Below, in pieces: positions 27,851 to 36,380 of a DNA stretch of 64,000 nucleotides. Numbering within the stretch: the first letter of the stretch is position 1; each line of letters starts with the position of its first letter. This DNA is from Asticcacaulis sp. AND118 (GTDB taxonomy: Bacteria; Pseudomonadota; Alphaproteobacteria; Caulobacterales; Caulobacteraceae). The stretch covers positions 534,501-598,500 of the forward strand of contig NZ_CP084910.1 in assembly GCF_020535245.1 (NCBI RefSeq), read 5' to 3'. The notes beneath the pieces were generated by a model. The model worked only from the letters and a program-made list of their open reading frames with translations. It did not search any database and was not told the DNA's origin. A program made the position numbers and the translations under genes.

Positions 27851-28870
27851 ATGGCGAAGAATATCATCGACGATCCCAAACGACTGAGCGGCGTGGAAAA
27901 GGCCGCAGTCGTCATGCTGGCCCTCGGCGAGGACCACACCGAGTTGTGGCGTCAGCTCGACGAGGAAGAGATCAAGGAAATCTCGCAGGCCATGTCGTCG
28001 CTCGGCTCGGTCTCGTCCGGCGTGGTCGAGGAACTGCTGGTCGAATTCGTCTCCGGCCTGTCGAACTCCGGCACCATCATGGGGTCGTTCGAACAGACCC
28101 AGCGCCTGCTGCAATCCTTCCTGCCGACCGACAAGGTCGACGCCCTGATGGAAGAAATCCGCGGCCCGGCGGGGCGGACCATGTGGGACAAGCTCGGCAA
28201 TGTCAACGAGGCGGTGCTGGCCAACTACCTGAAGAACGAATACCCGCAGACCGTCGCCGTCGTCCTGTCGAAGATCAAGTCCGACCACGCCGCGCGCGTC
28301 CTGTCGGCCCTGCCCGAAGACTTCGCGCTGGAATGCGTGCAGCGCATGTTGAGAATGGAGCCGGTGCAGCGTGAAATCCTCGACAAGATCGAGCAGACCC
28401 TGCGCGTCGAGTTCATGTCGAACCTGGCGCGCACGTCGAAGCGCGACAGTCACGAACTGATGGCCGAAATCTTCAACAATTTCGACCGTCAGACCGAGAG
28501 CCGCTTCGTCGCCGCGCTGGAAGAACGCAACCGCGAATCCGCCGAGCGCATCCGGGCGCTGATGTTCGTCTTCGAAGACCTGTCGAAGCTCGATCCGGGC
28601 GGCGTGCAGACGCTTCTGCGCGCGGTGGAAAAGGATCAGTTGGGCCTGGCGCTCAAGGGGGCGTCGGACAGCTTGCGCAACCTATTCTTCTCCAACATGT
28701 CCGAGCGCGCGGCCAAGATCATGCGCGACGATATGAACTCGATGGGGCCGGTGCGCCTCAAGGACGTCGATTCCGCGCAGATGGCCATGGTGCAGGTCGC
28801 CAAGGACCTCGCCGCCAAGGGCGAGATCATGCTGGCCGGTCAGGGAGGCGATGATGAGCTTATTTATTAA
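27851..28870 (+). CDS. fliG: Flagellar motor switch protein FliG
   Basis: 339 residues, normal length. The N-terminal part has [19 protein letters not shown], the middle [27 protein letters not shown] (core ILNEYPQ-type motif NEYPQTVAV), and the C-terminal torque region [20 protein letters not shown] followed by [22 protein letters not shown]. It joins the MS ring to the C ring and meets the stator. The last codons and stop lie in a 27-base segment (28849-28875) that is repeated 108 bases downstream. Confidence 0.96.
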   Translation: MAKNIIDDPKRLSGVEKAAVVMLALGEDHTELWRQLDEEEIKEISQAMSSLGSVSSGVVEELLVEFVSGLSNSGTIMGSFEQTQRLLQSFLPTDKVDALMEEIRGPAGRTMWDKLGNVNEAVLANYLKNEYPQTVAVVLSKIKSDHAARVLSALPEDFALECVQRMLRMEPVQREILDKIEQTLRVEFMSNLARTSKRDSHELMAEIFNNFDRQTESRFVAALEERNRESAERIRALMFVFEDLSKLDPGGVQTLLRAVEKDQLGLALKGASDSLRNLFFSNMSERAAKIMRDDMNSMGPVRLKDVDSAQMAMVQVAKDLAAKGEIMLAGQGGDDELIY

Positions 28871-28983
28871 GATCAGCGGCGCCGACAGGGCGCAGGCGTG
28901 CCCCGGCGATGTTTCGCCGCCCTCGCGGAGGCCCTTGGCCGTGAGCGGGAAAATGTCGATGATGAGCTTATTTATTAAGATCA
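28849..28983. repeat. 27-base direct repeats at the fliG 3' end
   Basis: CGATGATGAGCTTATTTATTAAGATCA (quoted as CGATGATGAGCTTA and TTTATTAAGATCA) occurs at 28849-28875, covering the fliG end, and again at 28957-28983. The 81 bases between them are GC-rich and hold CGCC/GGCG hairpins. The pattern fits an insertion with a long target duplication or a tandem duplication later filled in. Confidence 0.9.
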
Positions 28984-28984
28984 A

Positions 28985-29121
28985 TTCCTTCCCCCTCTCC
29001 CTTGAGGGAGAGGGCCGGGGTGAGGGGGGAGCCCAAAGCTTCAACCCTCTCCCCCTCACCCGTCACGAAGCCTATCGTCTTCGTGCCACCCTCTCCCTCA
29101 AGGGAGAAGGGGAGATTCCCG
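28985..29121. repeat. Long inverted repeat of the CCTCTCCCTT family before fliH
   Basis: The left arm CCCCCTCTCCCTTGAGGGAG...GGTGAGGGGG and right arm CCCTCTCCCCCTCACC...CCCTCTCCCTCAAGGGAG can form a large cruciform made of smaller hairpins. It fills the gap between fliG and fliH. The last arm ends at the fliH ribosome site. Confidence 0.85.
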
Positions 29122-29122
29122 C

Positions 29123-29785
29123 ATGACCCACGAACAGCCCAAATATAAGAAATTCGATTTCGGCACCGTCTATGGCGACGGCGGGCGCGTGGTCGCTTCG
29201 ACGCCCAAGGAAAAGAAGTTTTTCACGCCCGAAGAGGTCGAAGCCATCCGTCAGCAGGCCCACACCCAGGGCGAACTGTCGGCCATGGCGCGCGCCCAGA
29301 TGGCACAGGCTCAGGCCGTTCAGGCTCTGGCCGAAGCCGCCGGGCAGGGCCTCGAAGCGCTCAATGCCGTGCTGATGCAACACAAGGACGAATGCGTCGA
29401 ACTGGCCCTGATCTGCGCGCAGAAGATCGCCGCTCAGGCGCTGGAGCTGTTCCCCGACGCGCCGGTCAAGGCCGCGCTGGAGGCGCTGGGCGAGGAGATT
29501 TCCGGCGCGCCGCGTCTGGTCATCACCGCCTCATCGCCCGACGCCAATTTGCAGAAGTCGGTACGCGAAGCCGCCGGCCTGACCGGGTTTCAGGGCGCGA
29601 TTCAGTTCCGGGAAGCGCCGGGCCGCCACGTCGGGGCATTCGAGATCCAGTGGCCCGAAGGCCGCGCCGCCTACGATCCGGAGCGCATTCACGAAGCGCT
29701 GCGCACCGCGCTGAAAGAAGTTTTGATGGCCGAGATGGCCCACAGTCAAAAGCCGGCCCACGCGCCGTTAGCTAGAGAGGCATAG
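29123..29785 (+). CDS. fliH: Flagellar assembly protein FliH (FlbE in Caulobacter)
   Basis: 220 residues. It starts KYKKFDFGTVYGDGG, has a TPEEVEAIRQQAHTQGE entry to a coiled coil rich in A and Q (AMARAQMAQAQAVQALAEAA), and an ATP-synthase-delta-like C-terminal part (LVITASSPDAN, IQWPEGRAAYDPERI). FliH holds and regulates the FliI ATPase at the export gate. The start ATG sits right after a repeat hairpin with GGGAGAAGGGGAG, which supplies the ribosome site. fliN follows after 2 bases. Confidence 0.9.
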   Translation: MTHEQPKYKKFDFGTVYGDGGRVVASTPKEKKFFTPEEVEAIRQQAHTQGELSAMARAQMAQAQAVQALAEAAGQGLEALNAVLMQHKDECVELALICAQKIAAQALELFPDAPVKAALEALGEEISGAPRLVITASSPDANLQKSVREAAGLTGFQGAIQFREAPGRHVGAFEIQWPEGRAAYDPERIHEALRTALKEVLMAEMAHSQKPAHAPLAREA

Positions 29786-29787
29786 TC

Positions 29788-30120
29788 ATGGCTGAGAATT
29801 TCGAGCTTGAAGAGTTCGGCGAAAGCCAGGCCCTCGTGCCCGGCGACGACGACGAAGGCACCAAGGCCGCGGCCGATCTCGCCCCCGTTTTCGATGTGCC
29901 GGTCAATATCTCGGCCGTGCTGGGCAAGGCCTACATGTCGGTGTCGCAGCTTCTGAAACTGGGGCAGGGCAGCGTGCTGGAACTGGATCGCAAGGTCGGT
30001 GAAGCCATCGATATCTACGTGAACAACCGCCTTGTCGCGCGCGGCGAAGTGGTGGTGGTCGATGAACGTCTGGGCGTGACCATGACGGAAATCATCAAGT
30101 CTGAAGATTCGGCCGGGTAA
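29788..30120 (+). CDS. fliN: Flagellar motor switch protein FliN
   Basis: 110 residues. The SpoA domain is complete: VFDVPVNISAVLGKAYMSVSQLLKLGQGSVLELDR (core LLKLGQGSVLELD), DIYVNNRLVARGEVVVVDERLGV and MTEIIK. FliN forms the base of the C ring and binds CheY-P and FliH. The first 30 residues are acidic. It is packed between fliH and flbD. Confidence 0.95.
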   Translation: MAENFELEEFGESQALVPGDDDEGTKAAADLAPVFDVPVNISAVLGKAYMSVSQLLKLGQGSVLELDRKVGEAIDIYVNNRLVARGEVVVVDERLGVTMTEIIKSEDSAG

Positions 30121-30131
30121 GGAGTAGGGAT

Positions 30132-31502
30132 ATGAGACTGCTGGTTGTTGGACGCCTGAGCGGGCAACTCTCCGCCGCCGTGAAGATGGCTATGGATGCC
30201 GGGGCCAAGGTGGCGCACGTCGAAACCGTCACCCAGGCCACCGACGCCCTGCGCAAAGGGCAGGGTGCGGACCTTCTGATGGTCGATTACGAGCTGGATA
30301 TCGGCGCGCTGATCGAAGCCAATGAGCGCGAGCGCATCCACGTTTCGGTGGTCGCCTGCGGCGTCAATCCCGATCCGCGCAAGGCCGCTCAGGCCATCAC
30401 CGCCGGTGCAAAAGAATTCATCCCCCTGCCGCCCGATGCCGAGCTGATCGCCGCCGTGCTGTCCGCCGTCGCCGACGATTCCCGCCCGATGATCTCGCAC
30501 GATCCGGCCATGCAGTCGGTGATCCGGCTGGCCGATCAGGTCTCGGCGTCGGACGCCTCGATCATGATCACCGGCGAAAGCGGCGTCGGTAAGGAGGTCA
30601 TGGCGCGCTACGTTCACGAGAAATCGAAGCGCGCGCAAAAGCCCTTCATCTCGGTCAACTGCGCCGCCATTCCGGATAACCTGCTGGAATCCGAGCTGTT
30701 TGGCCACGAAAAGGGCGCGTTTACGGGGGCGATGGCCCGCCGCATCGGCAAGTTCGAAGAGGCCGACGGCGGCACCCTGCTGCTCGACGAAATCTCGGAA
30801 ATGGACGCCCGCCTGCAGGCCAAGCTGCTGCGCGCGCTTCAGGAGCGCGTCATCGACCGCGTCGGCGGGGCCAAGCCCGTGCCGGTCAATATCCGCGTGC
30901 TGGCGACCTCCAACCGCAATCTGGTGCAGGCGGTCAAGGACGGCGTCTTCCGCGAAGACCTGCTCTATCGCCTCAACGTCATCAATCTGGCCATCCCGCC
31001 GCTGCGCGAACGCCCGGCCGACATCCTCGTCCTGTCGGAATTTTTCGTGAAGAAGTATTCCGAGGCCAATGGCATCCCGCTGAAGCCCATCGGCCTGGAA
31101 GCCAAGCGCCGCCTTCAGGCCCACGGCTGGCCCGGCAATGTGCGCGAACTGGAAAACGCCATGCACCGCGCCGTATTGCTGTCCGCCGGTTCGGAAATCG
31201 ACGCCGAAGCCATCCGCCTGCCGGACGGCCAGCCGCTCAATCCGGTGGCCCCGATCGGCATGGACTATATCAACCGCGCGGCTCAGGCCGCCGAAACCGC
31301 CGCGCGCACCTTTGTCGGCTCCACCGTAGCCGAGGTCGAGCAGAAGCTGATCCTCGACACGCTGAGCCACTGCCTCGGCAACCGCACCCACGCGGCCAAT
31401 ATCCTCGGCATCTCGATCCGGACGCTCCGCAACAAGCTCAACGAGTACGCGTCGCAGGGTCTGAGCATCCCGGCCCCGCAATCGGGCGCTTCGGCGGCTT
31501 AA
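30132..31502 (+). CDS. flbD: FlbD, sigma-54-dependent flagellar activator
   Basis: 456 residues, matching Caulobacter FlbD in length and place. The N-terminal receiver-like domain lacks the usual acidic pocket ([11 protein letters not shown] in place of DxxxP). The AAA+ domain has Walker [13 protein letters not shown], the sigma-54 contact loop GAFTGA, Walker [11 protein letters not shown] and [10 protein letters not shown]; the C-terminal Fis-type HTH is [18 protein letters not shown]. It activates late sigma-54 flagellar operons such as fliK-flgD-flgE at 21.8 kb. The gene ends the fliF operon. Confidence 0.95.
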   Translation: MRLLVVGRLSGQLSAAVKMAMDAGAKVAHVETVTQATDALRKGQGADLLMVDYELDIGALIEANERERIHVSVVACGVNPDPRKAAQAITAGAKEFIPLPPDAELIAAVLSAVADDSRPMISHDPAMQSVIRLADQVSASDASIMITGESGVGKEVMARYVHEKSKRAQKPFISVNCAAIPDNLLESELFGHEKGAFTGAMARRIGKFEEADGGTLLLDEISEMDARLQAKLLRALQERVIDRVGGAKPVPVNIRVLATSNRNLVQAVKDGVFREDLLYRLNVINLAIPPLRERPADILVLSEFFVKKYSEANGIPLKPIGLEAKRRLQAHGWPGNVRELENAMHRAVLLSAGSEIDAEAIRLPDGQPLNPVAPIGMDYINRAAQAAETAARTFVGSTVAEVEQKLILDTLSHCLGNRTHAANILGISIRTLRNKLNEYASQGLSIPAPQSGASAA

Positions 31503-31531
31503 TTTGAGGTGGAAAGACGTGTCTGAAGATT

Positions 31532-31598
31532 CCGGGGCCAGTTGGCCCCGGACCCCGTAACCGGGCGCAGGCTGTAGGGTCTGTGCCCGTTTTCATTT
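31532..31598 (+). terminator. Probable terminator after flbD
   Basis: A nine-pair hairpin is followed by a second, slightly imperfect stem GGGCGCAG/CTGTGCCC and GTTTTCATTT. The T-run is broken, so the call is moderate. Confidence 0.5.
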
Positions 31599-31850
31599 GT
31601 CGAGCGTGCGGGGCGTCGCGCAAGGGATTGAACCACGGAAAGCACGGAAAGGGAGTCGGCGTCATCGTCGGCGCGAAGCGCCAGACATCTATACCTGCCG
31701 CACAATGGGAAAGGCCCTTCGGGCAAGGCTGATTCAACAGCTTTTCCGTGGTTATAATCCTTTGCGAGATATACTCAAAAAGACGCCAGCTAACTACCGG
31801 GTGCAGGGGCCGTGCCCCTGCCCGCCGGAGGCGTTTGATGCCTCTGTTTC

Positions 31851-31864
31851 TTAACCGGTCTTAA
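31851..31864 (+). promoter_or_regulatory. TTAA-N6-TTAA pair upstream of flhA
   Basis: TTAA-CCGGTC-TTAA(C). The spacing is one base shorter than the Caulobacter CtrA consensus. Similar N6 pairs lie upstream of fliI and ctrA. Confidence 0.45.
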
Positions 31865-31900
31865 CGCTTTGTTCACCACGGCATAGGTAATTTTTGCCTA

Positions 31901-31926
31901 ACCCGCAATCCGTGCGGATTGCGGGT
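31901..31926. repeat. Perfect hairpin upstream of flhA
   Basis: ACCCGCAATCCG-TG-CGGATTGCGGGT, 12 pairs with a two-base loop, 66 bases before the flhA start. No T-run follows, so it is more likely an operator, cruciform or RNA leader structure than a terminator. Confidence 0.75.
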
Positions 31927-31992
31927 CAGATATGTGGAGGTCGCAGTGCGTCTGCGGGCCGACGGTGTATGGTTTCGTATCGGGGATACTGA

Positions 31993-34098
31993 GTGGCGGA
32001 CGCGGCTTCAGCGAATACGGGGGTTCAGCCCTTCAGGCTGTCCGAAGTGGCGGGCTGGCTGAAGCGCGGTGAAGTCGTGATGGCCGTCGGCGTCATGACG
32101 ATCATTGTCTTCCTGATCATCCCGATCCCGGCCATTCTGCTCGACCTGCTGCTGTCCATTTCGATCGCGTCGTCGGTGCTGATCCTGATGACGGCCATCC
32201 TGATCAAGAAGCCGCTGGAATTCAGCGCCTTTCCGACGGTGCTGCTGATCACCACCCTGTTCCGTCTGGCGCTGAACGTCGCCTCGACGCGCCTGATCCT
32301 CAGCCACGGCCACGAAGGTCACGCCGCCGCCGGCGCGACCATTCAGGCCTTCGGCAACCTGATCATGCAGGGCAATTTCATCATCGGGCTGATCGTCTTC
32401 GCGATCTTCATCCTGATCAACTTCATCGTCATCACCAAGGGTTCGGGCCGTATCGCCGAAGTGGCGGCGCGCTTCACCCTCGACTCCATGCCCGGCAAGC
32501 AGATGGCCATCGACGCCGACCTGTCGGCGGGCATCATCGACATGGACGAGGCCAAGCGGAAGCGTAAAGAAGTCGAGATGGAATCGAGCTTCTTCGGCGC
32601 CATGGACGGTGCGTCGAAGTTCGTGCGCGGCGACGCCATCGCCGGCCTGATCATCACCGGCATCAATATTGTCGGCGGTATCCTGATCGGTATACTTTCG
32701 CACGGCATGCCGGCGGGCGAGGCGGCCTCGACCTATATCCAGCTCACCGTCGGCGACGGTCTGGTGACGCAGATCCCGGCCCTGATCATCTCGATGGGCG
32801 CGGGCTTCCTCGTCTCGAAGGCGGGCGTCGACGGCTCGGCGGACAAGGCGCTGACCGAGCAACTGGCCACCAATCCGGTCGTGCTGGGCATGGTGTCGGC
32901 GACTTCGGGCGTGCTGGGCCTGGTCCCCGGTATGCCGATCATCCCTTTTGCCGCCATGGCCATCGGGGCGGGCTATCTGGCGTGGAAGCTGGGGCGAAAG
33001 CCCAGGGAAGACCCGGCGGCTGCCGCGGCGGCGGCGCTTGAGGCTGCGCCCTCTGCGCCGGCCGAAGAGACCATGGCCGAGACCCTGGCCATCGACGACG
33101 TCAAGGTCGAGCTGGGGCTGGGGCTTCTGGGGCTGATCAACGACAATGACGGGCGCAAGCTGACCGATCAGATCAAGGCGCTGCGCCGCACGCTGGCGCA
33201 GGAATACGGCTTCGTCATGCCCTTCGTGCGACTGATGGACAATATGCGCCTGCCGACACAGGGCTACGCCATCCGCCTCAAGGAGATGGAGGCCGGGGCC
33301 GGCGAGGTGCGTCTGGGGCAACTGATGGTGATGGACCCGTCCGGGCGTCAGGTCGAACTGCCGGGCGAGCATATGAAGGAGCCGGCCTTCGGTATCCCGG
33401 CGACGTGGATCGACAATGCCCTGCGCGAAGAAGCGACCTTCATGGGCTATACCATCGTCGATCCGGCGACGGTTCTTACCACGCACCTGACCGAAATCCT
33501 CAAGGACAATATGTCGGAGCTTCTGTCCTATTCCGAGGTGGCCAAGCTGCTGAAGGACGCGCCGGAGGACCAGAAGAAGCTGATCGACGATTTGATCCCG
33601 TCTGTCGTAACCGTGGCGACCTTGCAGCGCGTCTTGCAGGCCCTGCTCAAGGAGCGGGTGTCGATCCGCGACCTGCCGGCCATTCTCGAAGCGCTGGGCG
33701 AGGTGGCCCCGCATACGAAATCCGTGACCCAGATGGTCGAGCACGTGCGTTCGCGGCTGGGGCGGCAACTGTGCTGGCAGAACCGCGCCGAAGACAGCGC
33801 CCTTCCCATCGTCACCCTGTCGAACGACTGGGAAAACGCCTTTGCCGGGGCGCTGATCGGGGTGGGGGAGGAGCGCCAGTTGTCGATGGCCCCGTCGCAG
33901 CTTCAGGACTTCATCCGCGCGGTGCGCGACACGTTCGAGCGCGTATCGATGTCGGGCGAGGTGGCGGTGCTGCTGACCAGCCCCGGCATCCGCCCCTATG
34001 TGCGCTCGATCGTCGAGCGCTTCCGCGGCAACACCACCGTCATGAGCCAGAACGAAATCCATCCGAAGGTCCGCCTGCGGACGGTGGGGCAGGTTTAA
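31993..34098 (+). CDS. flhA: Flagellar export gate protein FlhA
   Basis: 701 residues. The N-terminal membrane half has about eight helices and the FHIPEP signature (FSAFPTVLLITTLFRLALNV, then ASTRLIL). The cytoplasmic half holds the linker and the platform domain (EYGFVMPFVRLMDNMRL, LREEATFMGYTIVDPATV in part). FlhA forms the nonameric ring of the export gate. It begins at GTG 31993 behind GGGGA. It is separated from the fliF operon by 490 bases and probably has its own promoter. Confidence 0.95.
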   Translation: MADAASANTGVQPFRLSEVAGWLKRGEVVMAVGVMTIIVFLIIPIPAILLDLLLSISIASSVLILMTAILIKKPLEFSAFPTVLLITTLFRLALNVASTRLILSHGHEGHAAAGATIQAFGNLIMQGNFIIGLIVFAIFILINFIVITKGSGRIAEVAARFTLDSMPGKQMAIDADLSAGIIDMDEAKRKRKEVEMESSFFGAMDGASKFVRGDAIAGLIITGINIVGGILIGILSHGMPAGEAASTYIQLTVGDGLVTQIPALIISMGAGFLVSKAGVDGSADKALTEQLATNPVVLGMVSATSGVLGLVPGMPIIPFAAMAIGAGYLAWKLGRKPREDPAAAAAAALEAAPSAPAEETMAETLAIDDVKVELGLGLLGLINDNDGRKLTDQIKALRRTLAQEYGFVMPFVRLMDNMRLPTQGYAIRLKEMEAGAGEVRLGQLMVMDPSGRQVELPGEHMKEPAFGIPATWIDNALREEATFMGYTIVDPATVLTTHLTEILKDNMSELLSYSEVAKLLKDAPEDQKKLIDDLIPSVVTVATLQRVLQALLKERVSIRDLPAILEALGEVAPHTKSVTQMVEHVRSRLGRQLCWQNRAEDSALPIVTLSNDWENAFAGALIGVGEERQLSMAPSQLQDFIRAVRDTFERVSMSGEVAVLLTSPGIRPYVRSIVERFRGNTTVMSQNEIHPKVRLRTVGQV

Positions 34099-34211
34099 GC
34101 CCCTTATGCCGCCCGCGATTCTGCGTTATGAATTCGGGCTATGACTTGACAACGGCCCGGATCGTGAGGTCTTAGCCAGTTCAGTACACGGCGTTACACA
34201 CAGGAAATCCA

Positions 34212-34682
34212 ATGGGCGTGATCAAGAAAGCCTTCGGCAGCACCCGGCCGAAAGACATCGTCGTCGATCTGATGACCTTCGACCGCCTGCTGACCAAGCC
34301 GGTCATTCACCTCATCTACTGGGCCGGTCTGGCGCTGATCGCGCTGGGCCTGTTCGCCGTGCTCGGCGGCACGGTCGGCATCGCCATGCGCGAGGAAATG
34401 CCGTGGGGCATCTTTCTGGCTATCCCGTTCCTGATCGGTGGATTGCTGTTCCTCGTGGCGGCGATGCTGCTGTGGCGCTCGTTCTGCGAGTTTTATGTGG
34501 CCATCTTCCGCATTGCCGACGACCTGCGGGCCTTGCGCGCCGTCAGTGAAGGGGCGTTGCCGGTCGCGGAGCCTGCCGCCAGCCCGGTCTTCACCGCGCC
34601 GACCGAAACCCCGGCGGCCGAAACGGTCGACAGCAACGATATTCTGGAAAATCCGTTCTTCGTACCGAACAAGGCGGACTAA
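34212..34682 (+). CDS. DUF4282-like two-helix membrane protein
   Basis: 156 residues. Two membrane helices (IYWAGLALIALGLFAVLGG and LAIPFLIGGLLFLVAAMLLW) lie between LMTFDRLLTKPVI and the conserved LLWRSFCEFYVAIFRIADDL, the pattern of DUF4282. The C-terminal 50 residues are acidic/proline-rich and probably cytoplasmic. It follows flhA by 113 bases on the same strand. No function is known for the family. Confidence 0.75.
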   Translation: MGVIKKAFGSTRPKDIVVDLMTFDRLLTKPVIHLIYWAGLALIALGLFAVLGGTVGIAMREEMPWGIFLAIPFLIGGLLFLVAAMLLWRSFCEFYVAIFRIADDLRALRAVSEGALPVAEPAASPVFTAPTETPAAETVDSNDILENPFFVPNKAD

Positions 34683-34683
34683 T

Positions 34684-34866
34684 TCTCCTCCCTGCGCGAA
34701 GCGTGGGGAGGTGGCGGCGAAGCCGACGGAGGGGGATGACTCTTTCGGTTGGGTCGGCGCTAATCTTTAAGGATAGAGCGCGTTTTAGGCATCTGCGCTA
34801 TCCCCCTCCGTCATCTTCGCGTTCGCTCAGATGCCACCTCCCCATTGCTGCGCAACAGGGAGGAGA
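34684..34866. repeat. Inverted-repeat element, CTCCTCCCTGCGC family
   Basis: The left arm CTCCTCCCTGCGCGAAGCGTGGGGAGGTGGC and the right arm GCCACCTCCCCATTGCTGCGCAACAGGGAGGAG (both quoted for position only, about 34684-34714 and 34832-34865) flank CGGAGGGGGAT / ATCCCCCTCCG. It lies between converging genes (DUF4282-like and xylanase). It is related in style to the TATACCTCCCC elements. Confidence 0.75.
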
Positions 34867-34867
34867 G

Positions 34868-35932
34868 TTATCCCAGCGCTTTCACGAACGCCTGACCCAG
34901 CGGTTTCAACGCGCCCTTGTCGTCGAACAGCAGCGGTTCGTCCGGCCGCACGCCCCTGTTTTCGCGATTATACCACGAGTCCTTGTCCCGCAGGCCCCAG
35001 ATGGTCAGGCCGAACCGCTGCCCTGACGGCAGGGCCGCATAGGCCTCGGCGGCCTCTTCGATCAGGGCGCGCTGGGCGTCGCGGTAATTGCGGAAATCGA
35101 GCGCGTTCTTCGCCGCCTCTTTCAGGCTGATGTCGAGTTCCGACAGATGAATCTTCAGCCCCGTCGCCGCCAGTTCGCGGATAGTCTGGGTGATCGCGCC
35201 CCTGGGCAGATCGGCGGCGATGTGGGTCTGCGTCCCCAGAACGTGCAGCGGCGTGCCGCGCGTCATCATTCCCTCGACCAGTTGCAGGAAGCGTTTCCGC
35301 TTGGCCGGGTAATATTCGAGATTGTAGTCGTTGAGCACCAGCGGGCAGGCCGGATCGGCCTCATGCGCCGCACGGTAGGCGATGTCGATATAGGCGTCGC
35401 CCAGGACCTCGCGCCACAGGCAGTCGCGCAGGTCCGAACCGTCGTCCCTGATCGGTTCATTGACCACGTCCCAGCCGTCGACATGGCCCTTATAGTGGTT
35501 CATCACGCCGCTGATATAGGCGCGATAGGCGATCTCGAATTCGGCGCGGTCGCCTTTGAGCTTCTGAAAATGTTCGCCGTCCTGAGCGTACCAGATCAGG
35601 GTGTGGCCGAAGACGGTCTGACGGTTGAGCCTGGCCTGCCGCACGATGCGGTCGGGCGCGTCGAAGCGCAGCGAGCCGTCGGGCTGAAGGATGTATTCCA
35701 TCTTCATTTCCCATTCCGGCGTGATGCGGTCGAAATGGGTGGCGACCATCGACTTCCACTGCGGATCGTCCATCTGCGCGGTCATGGCGCAGATGCCGAG
35801 CGGGAAGTCGATGTGGGATTTGAGCGGCGCAATATTGCTGGTGGCGGCTTCGCCCGTCGTGCAGGCGTTTAACATGGTAGCACCTATGCCAGCCAAGGCA
35901 GCGCGGCGGGGGAATTTGGTCTGCTCGGTCAA
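34868..35932 (-). CDS. GH10 endo-1,4-beta-xylanase, Tat/lipoprotein type
   Basis: 354 residues. The signal region has twin arginines (FPRRAALAGIGATMLNAC) ending in a lipobox-like LNAC, so export by Tat with lipid anchoring is likely. The GH10 barrel is complete: ITPEWEMKMEYI, FGHTLIWY, the acid/base Glu in WDVVNEPI, GTQTHIAADLP, the nucleophile Glu in HLSELDIS, and LTIWGLRDKDSWY. It cleaves xylan. TTG 35932 is the best start, with GGGGGG five bases upstream. It precedes fliJ-fliI in the reverse direction but is probably an unrelated gene. Confidence 0.93.
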   Translation of the reverse strand: MTEQTKFPRRAALAGIGATMLNACTTGEAATSNIAPLKSHIDFPLGICAMTAQMDDPQWKSMVATHFDRITPEWEMKMEYILQPDGSLRFDAPDRIVRQARLNRQTVFGHTLIWYAQDGEHFQKLKGDRAEFEIAYRAYISGVMNHYKGHVDGWDVVNEPIRDDGSDLRDCLWREVLGDAYIDIAYRAAHEADPACPLVLNDYNLEYYPAKRKRFLQLVEGMMTRGTPLHVLGTQTHIAADLPRGAITQTIRELAATGLKIHLSELDISLKEAAKNALDFRNYRDAQRALIEEAAEAYAALPSGQRFGLTIWGLRDKDSWYNRENRGVRPDEPLLFDDKGALKPLGQAFVKALG

Positions 35933-35954
35933 ATGTCCCCCCGCTCGATCCGTA

Positions 35955-36368
35955 TTAACCGGCGAAACGCAGGCGCAGGGCGGCTTCGTCCATGGCGGCG
36001 TTTTCGCGCTTCAGTTCGGCGGCTATCTTCGACAGGCGAGTCGTTTCGGCGACGTGCTCGAACTTCTTCAGTTCTTCGTAGGCGCCGTTGAGGGCATCGC
36101 GGATGCCGGCCTCTTCGTGCGCGATCAGTTCCAGTTCCGACACGCACTGTTCGCGGCGGCGCGCCCAGCCCGTCTTGTAGGCGGTGAGATCGAAGCTGAG
36201 GGCGGCCTCCTGAGCGGCGCGGGCGATTTCGAGCGCCAGCTCGGCATCCAGAGTCGAAATCTTCATCTCGACATGCGTACGGCGGGTGGCCACCTCGGCC
36301 AGACGCTTCTGAAGGGTTTCGACCTCGAAGGTCGAAATACGGATCAGAGACTTTACCCATTTAGCCAT
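35955..36368 (-). CDS. fliJ: Flagellar export chaperone FliJ
   Basis: 137 residues, nearly all coiled coil with heptads (FEVETLQKRLAEVATRR, IARAAQEAALSFDLTAYKTG). FliJ is the central stalk of the FliI hexamer and helps substrate transfer. The gene lies 12 bases after fliI on the same strand; the gap carries GACTC. Sequence is poorly conserved in FliJ, so the call rests on coiled coil, size and position. Confidence 0.85.
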   Translation of the reverse strand: MAKWVKSLIRISTFEVETLQKRLAEVATRRTHVEMKISTLDAELALEIARAAQEAALSFDLTAYKTGWARRREQCVSELELIAHEEAGIRDALNGAYEELKKFEHVAETTRLSKIAAELKRENAAMDEAALRLRFAG

Positions 36369-36380
36369 GACGCGACTCCC

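Larger units (their letters stand above)
31503..31992. other. Interval between flbD and flhA
   Basis: 490 bases without a convincing gene. It holds the perfect hairpin CCGGGGCCA-GT-TGGCCCCGG (31532-31551), a GGGCGCAG/CTGTGCCC stem followed by GTTTTCATTT (31563-31598) that may terminate the fliF operon, inverted copies of CACGGAAAG/CTTTTCCGTGG (about 31635 and 31741), a TTAA pair (31851-31864), TAGGTAATTTTTGCCTA and the perfect hairpin at 31901-31926. Confidence 0.65.

Noticed and set aside
28851-29126. 91-codon frame between fliG and fliH
   Set aside because: It consists of the duplicated 27-base segment read in another frame plus the palindromic repeat; there is no independent coding signal.
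32008-34062. 684-codon open frame antisense to flhA
   Set aside because: It mirrors flhA over its full length, has histidine/arginine/aspartate-rich low-complexity content typical of GC-rich antisense frames and matches no family.
26148-34098. Non-flagellar type III secretion genes
   Set aside because: Every member (fliF, fliG, fliH, fliN, flhA) has flagellar-specific features, and hook genes, flbD and sciP are adjacent.
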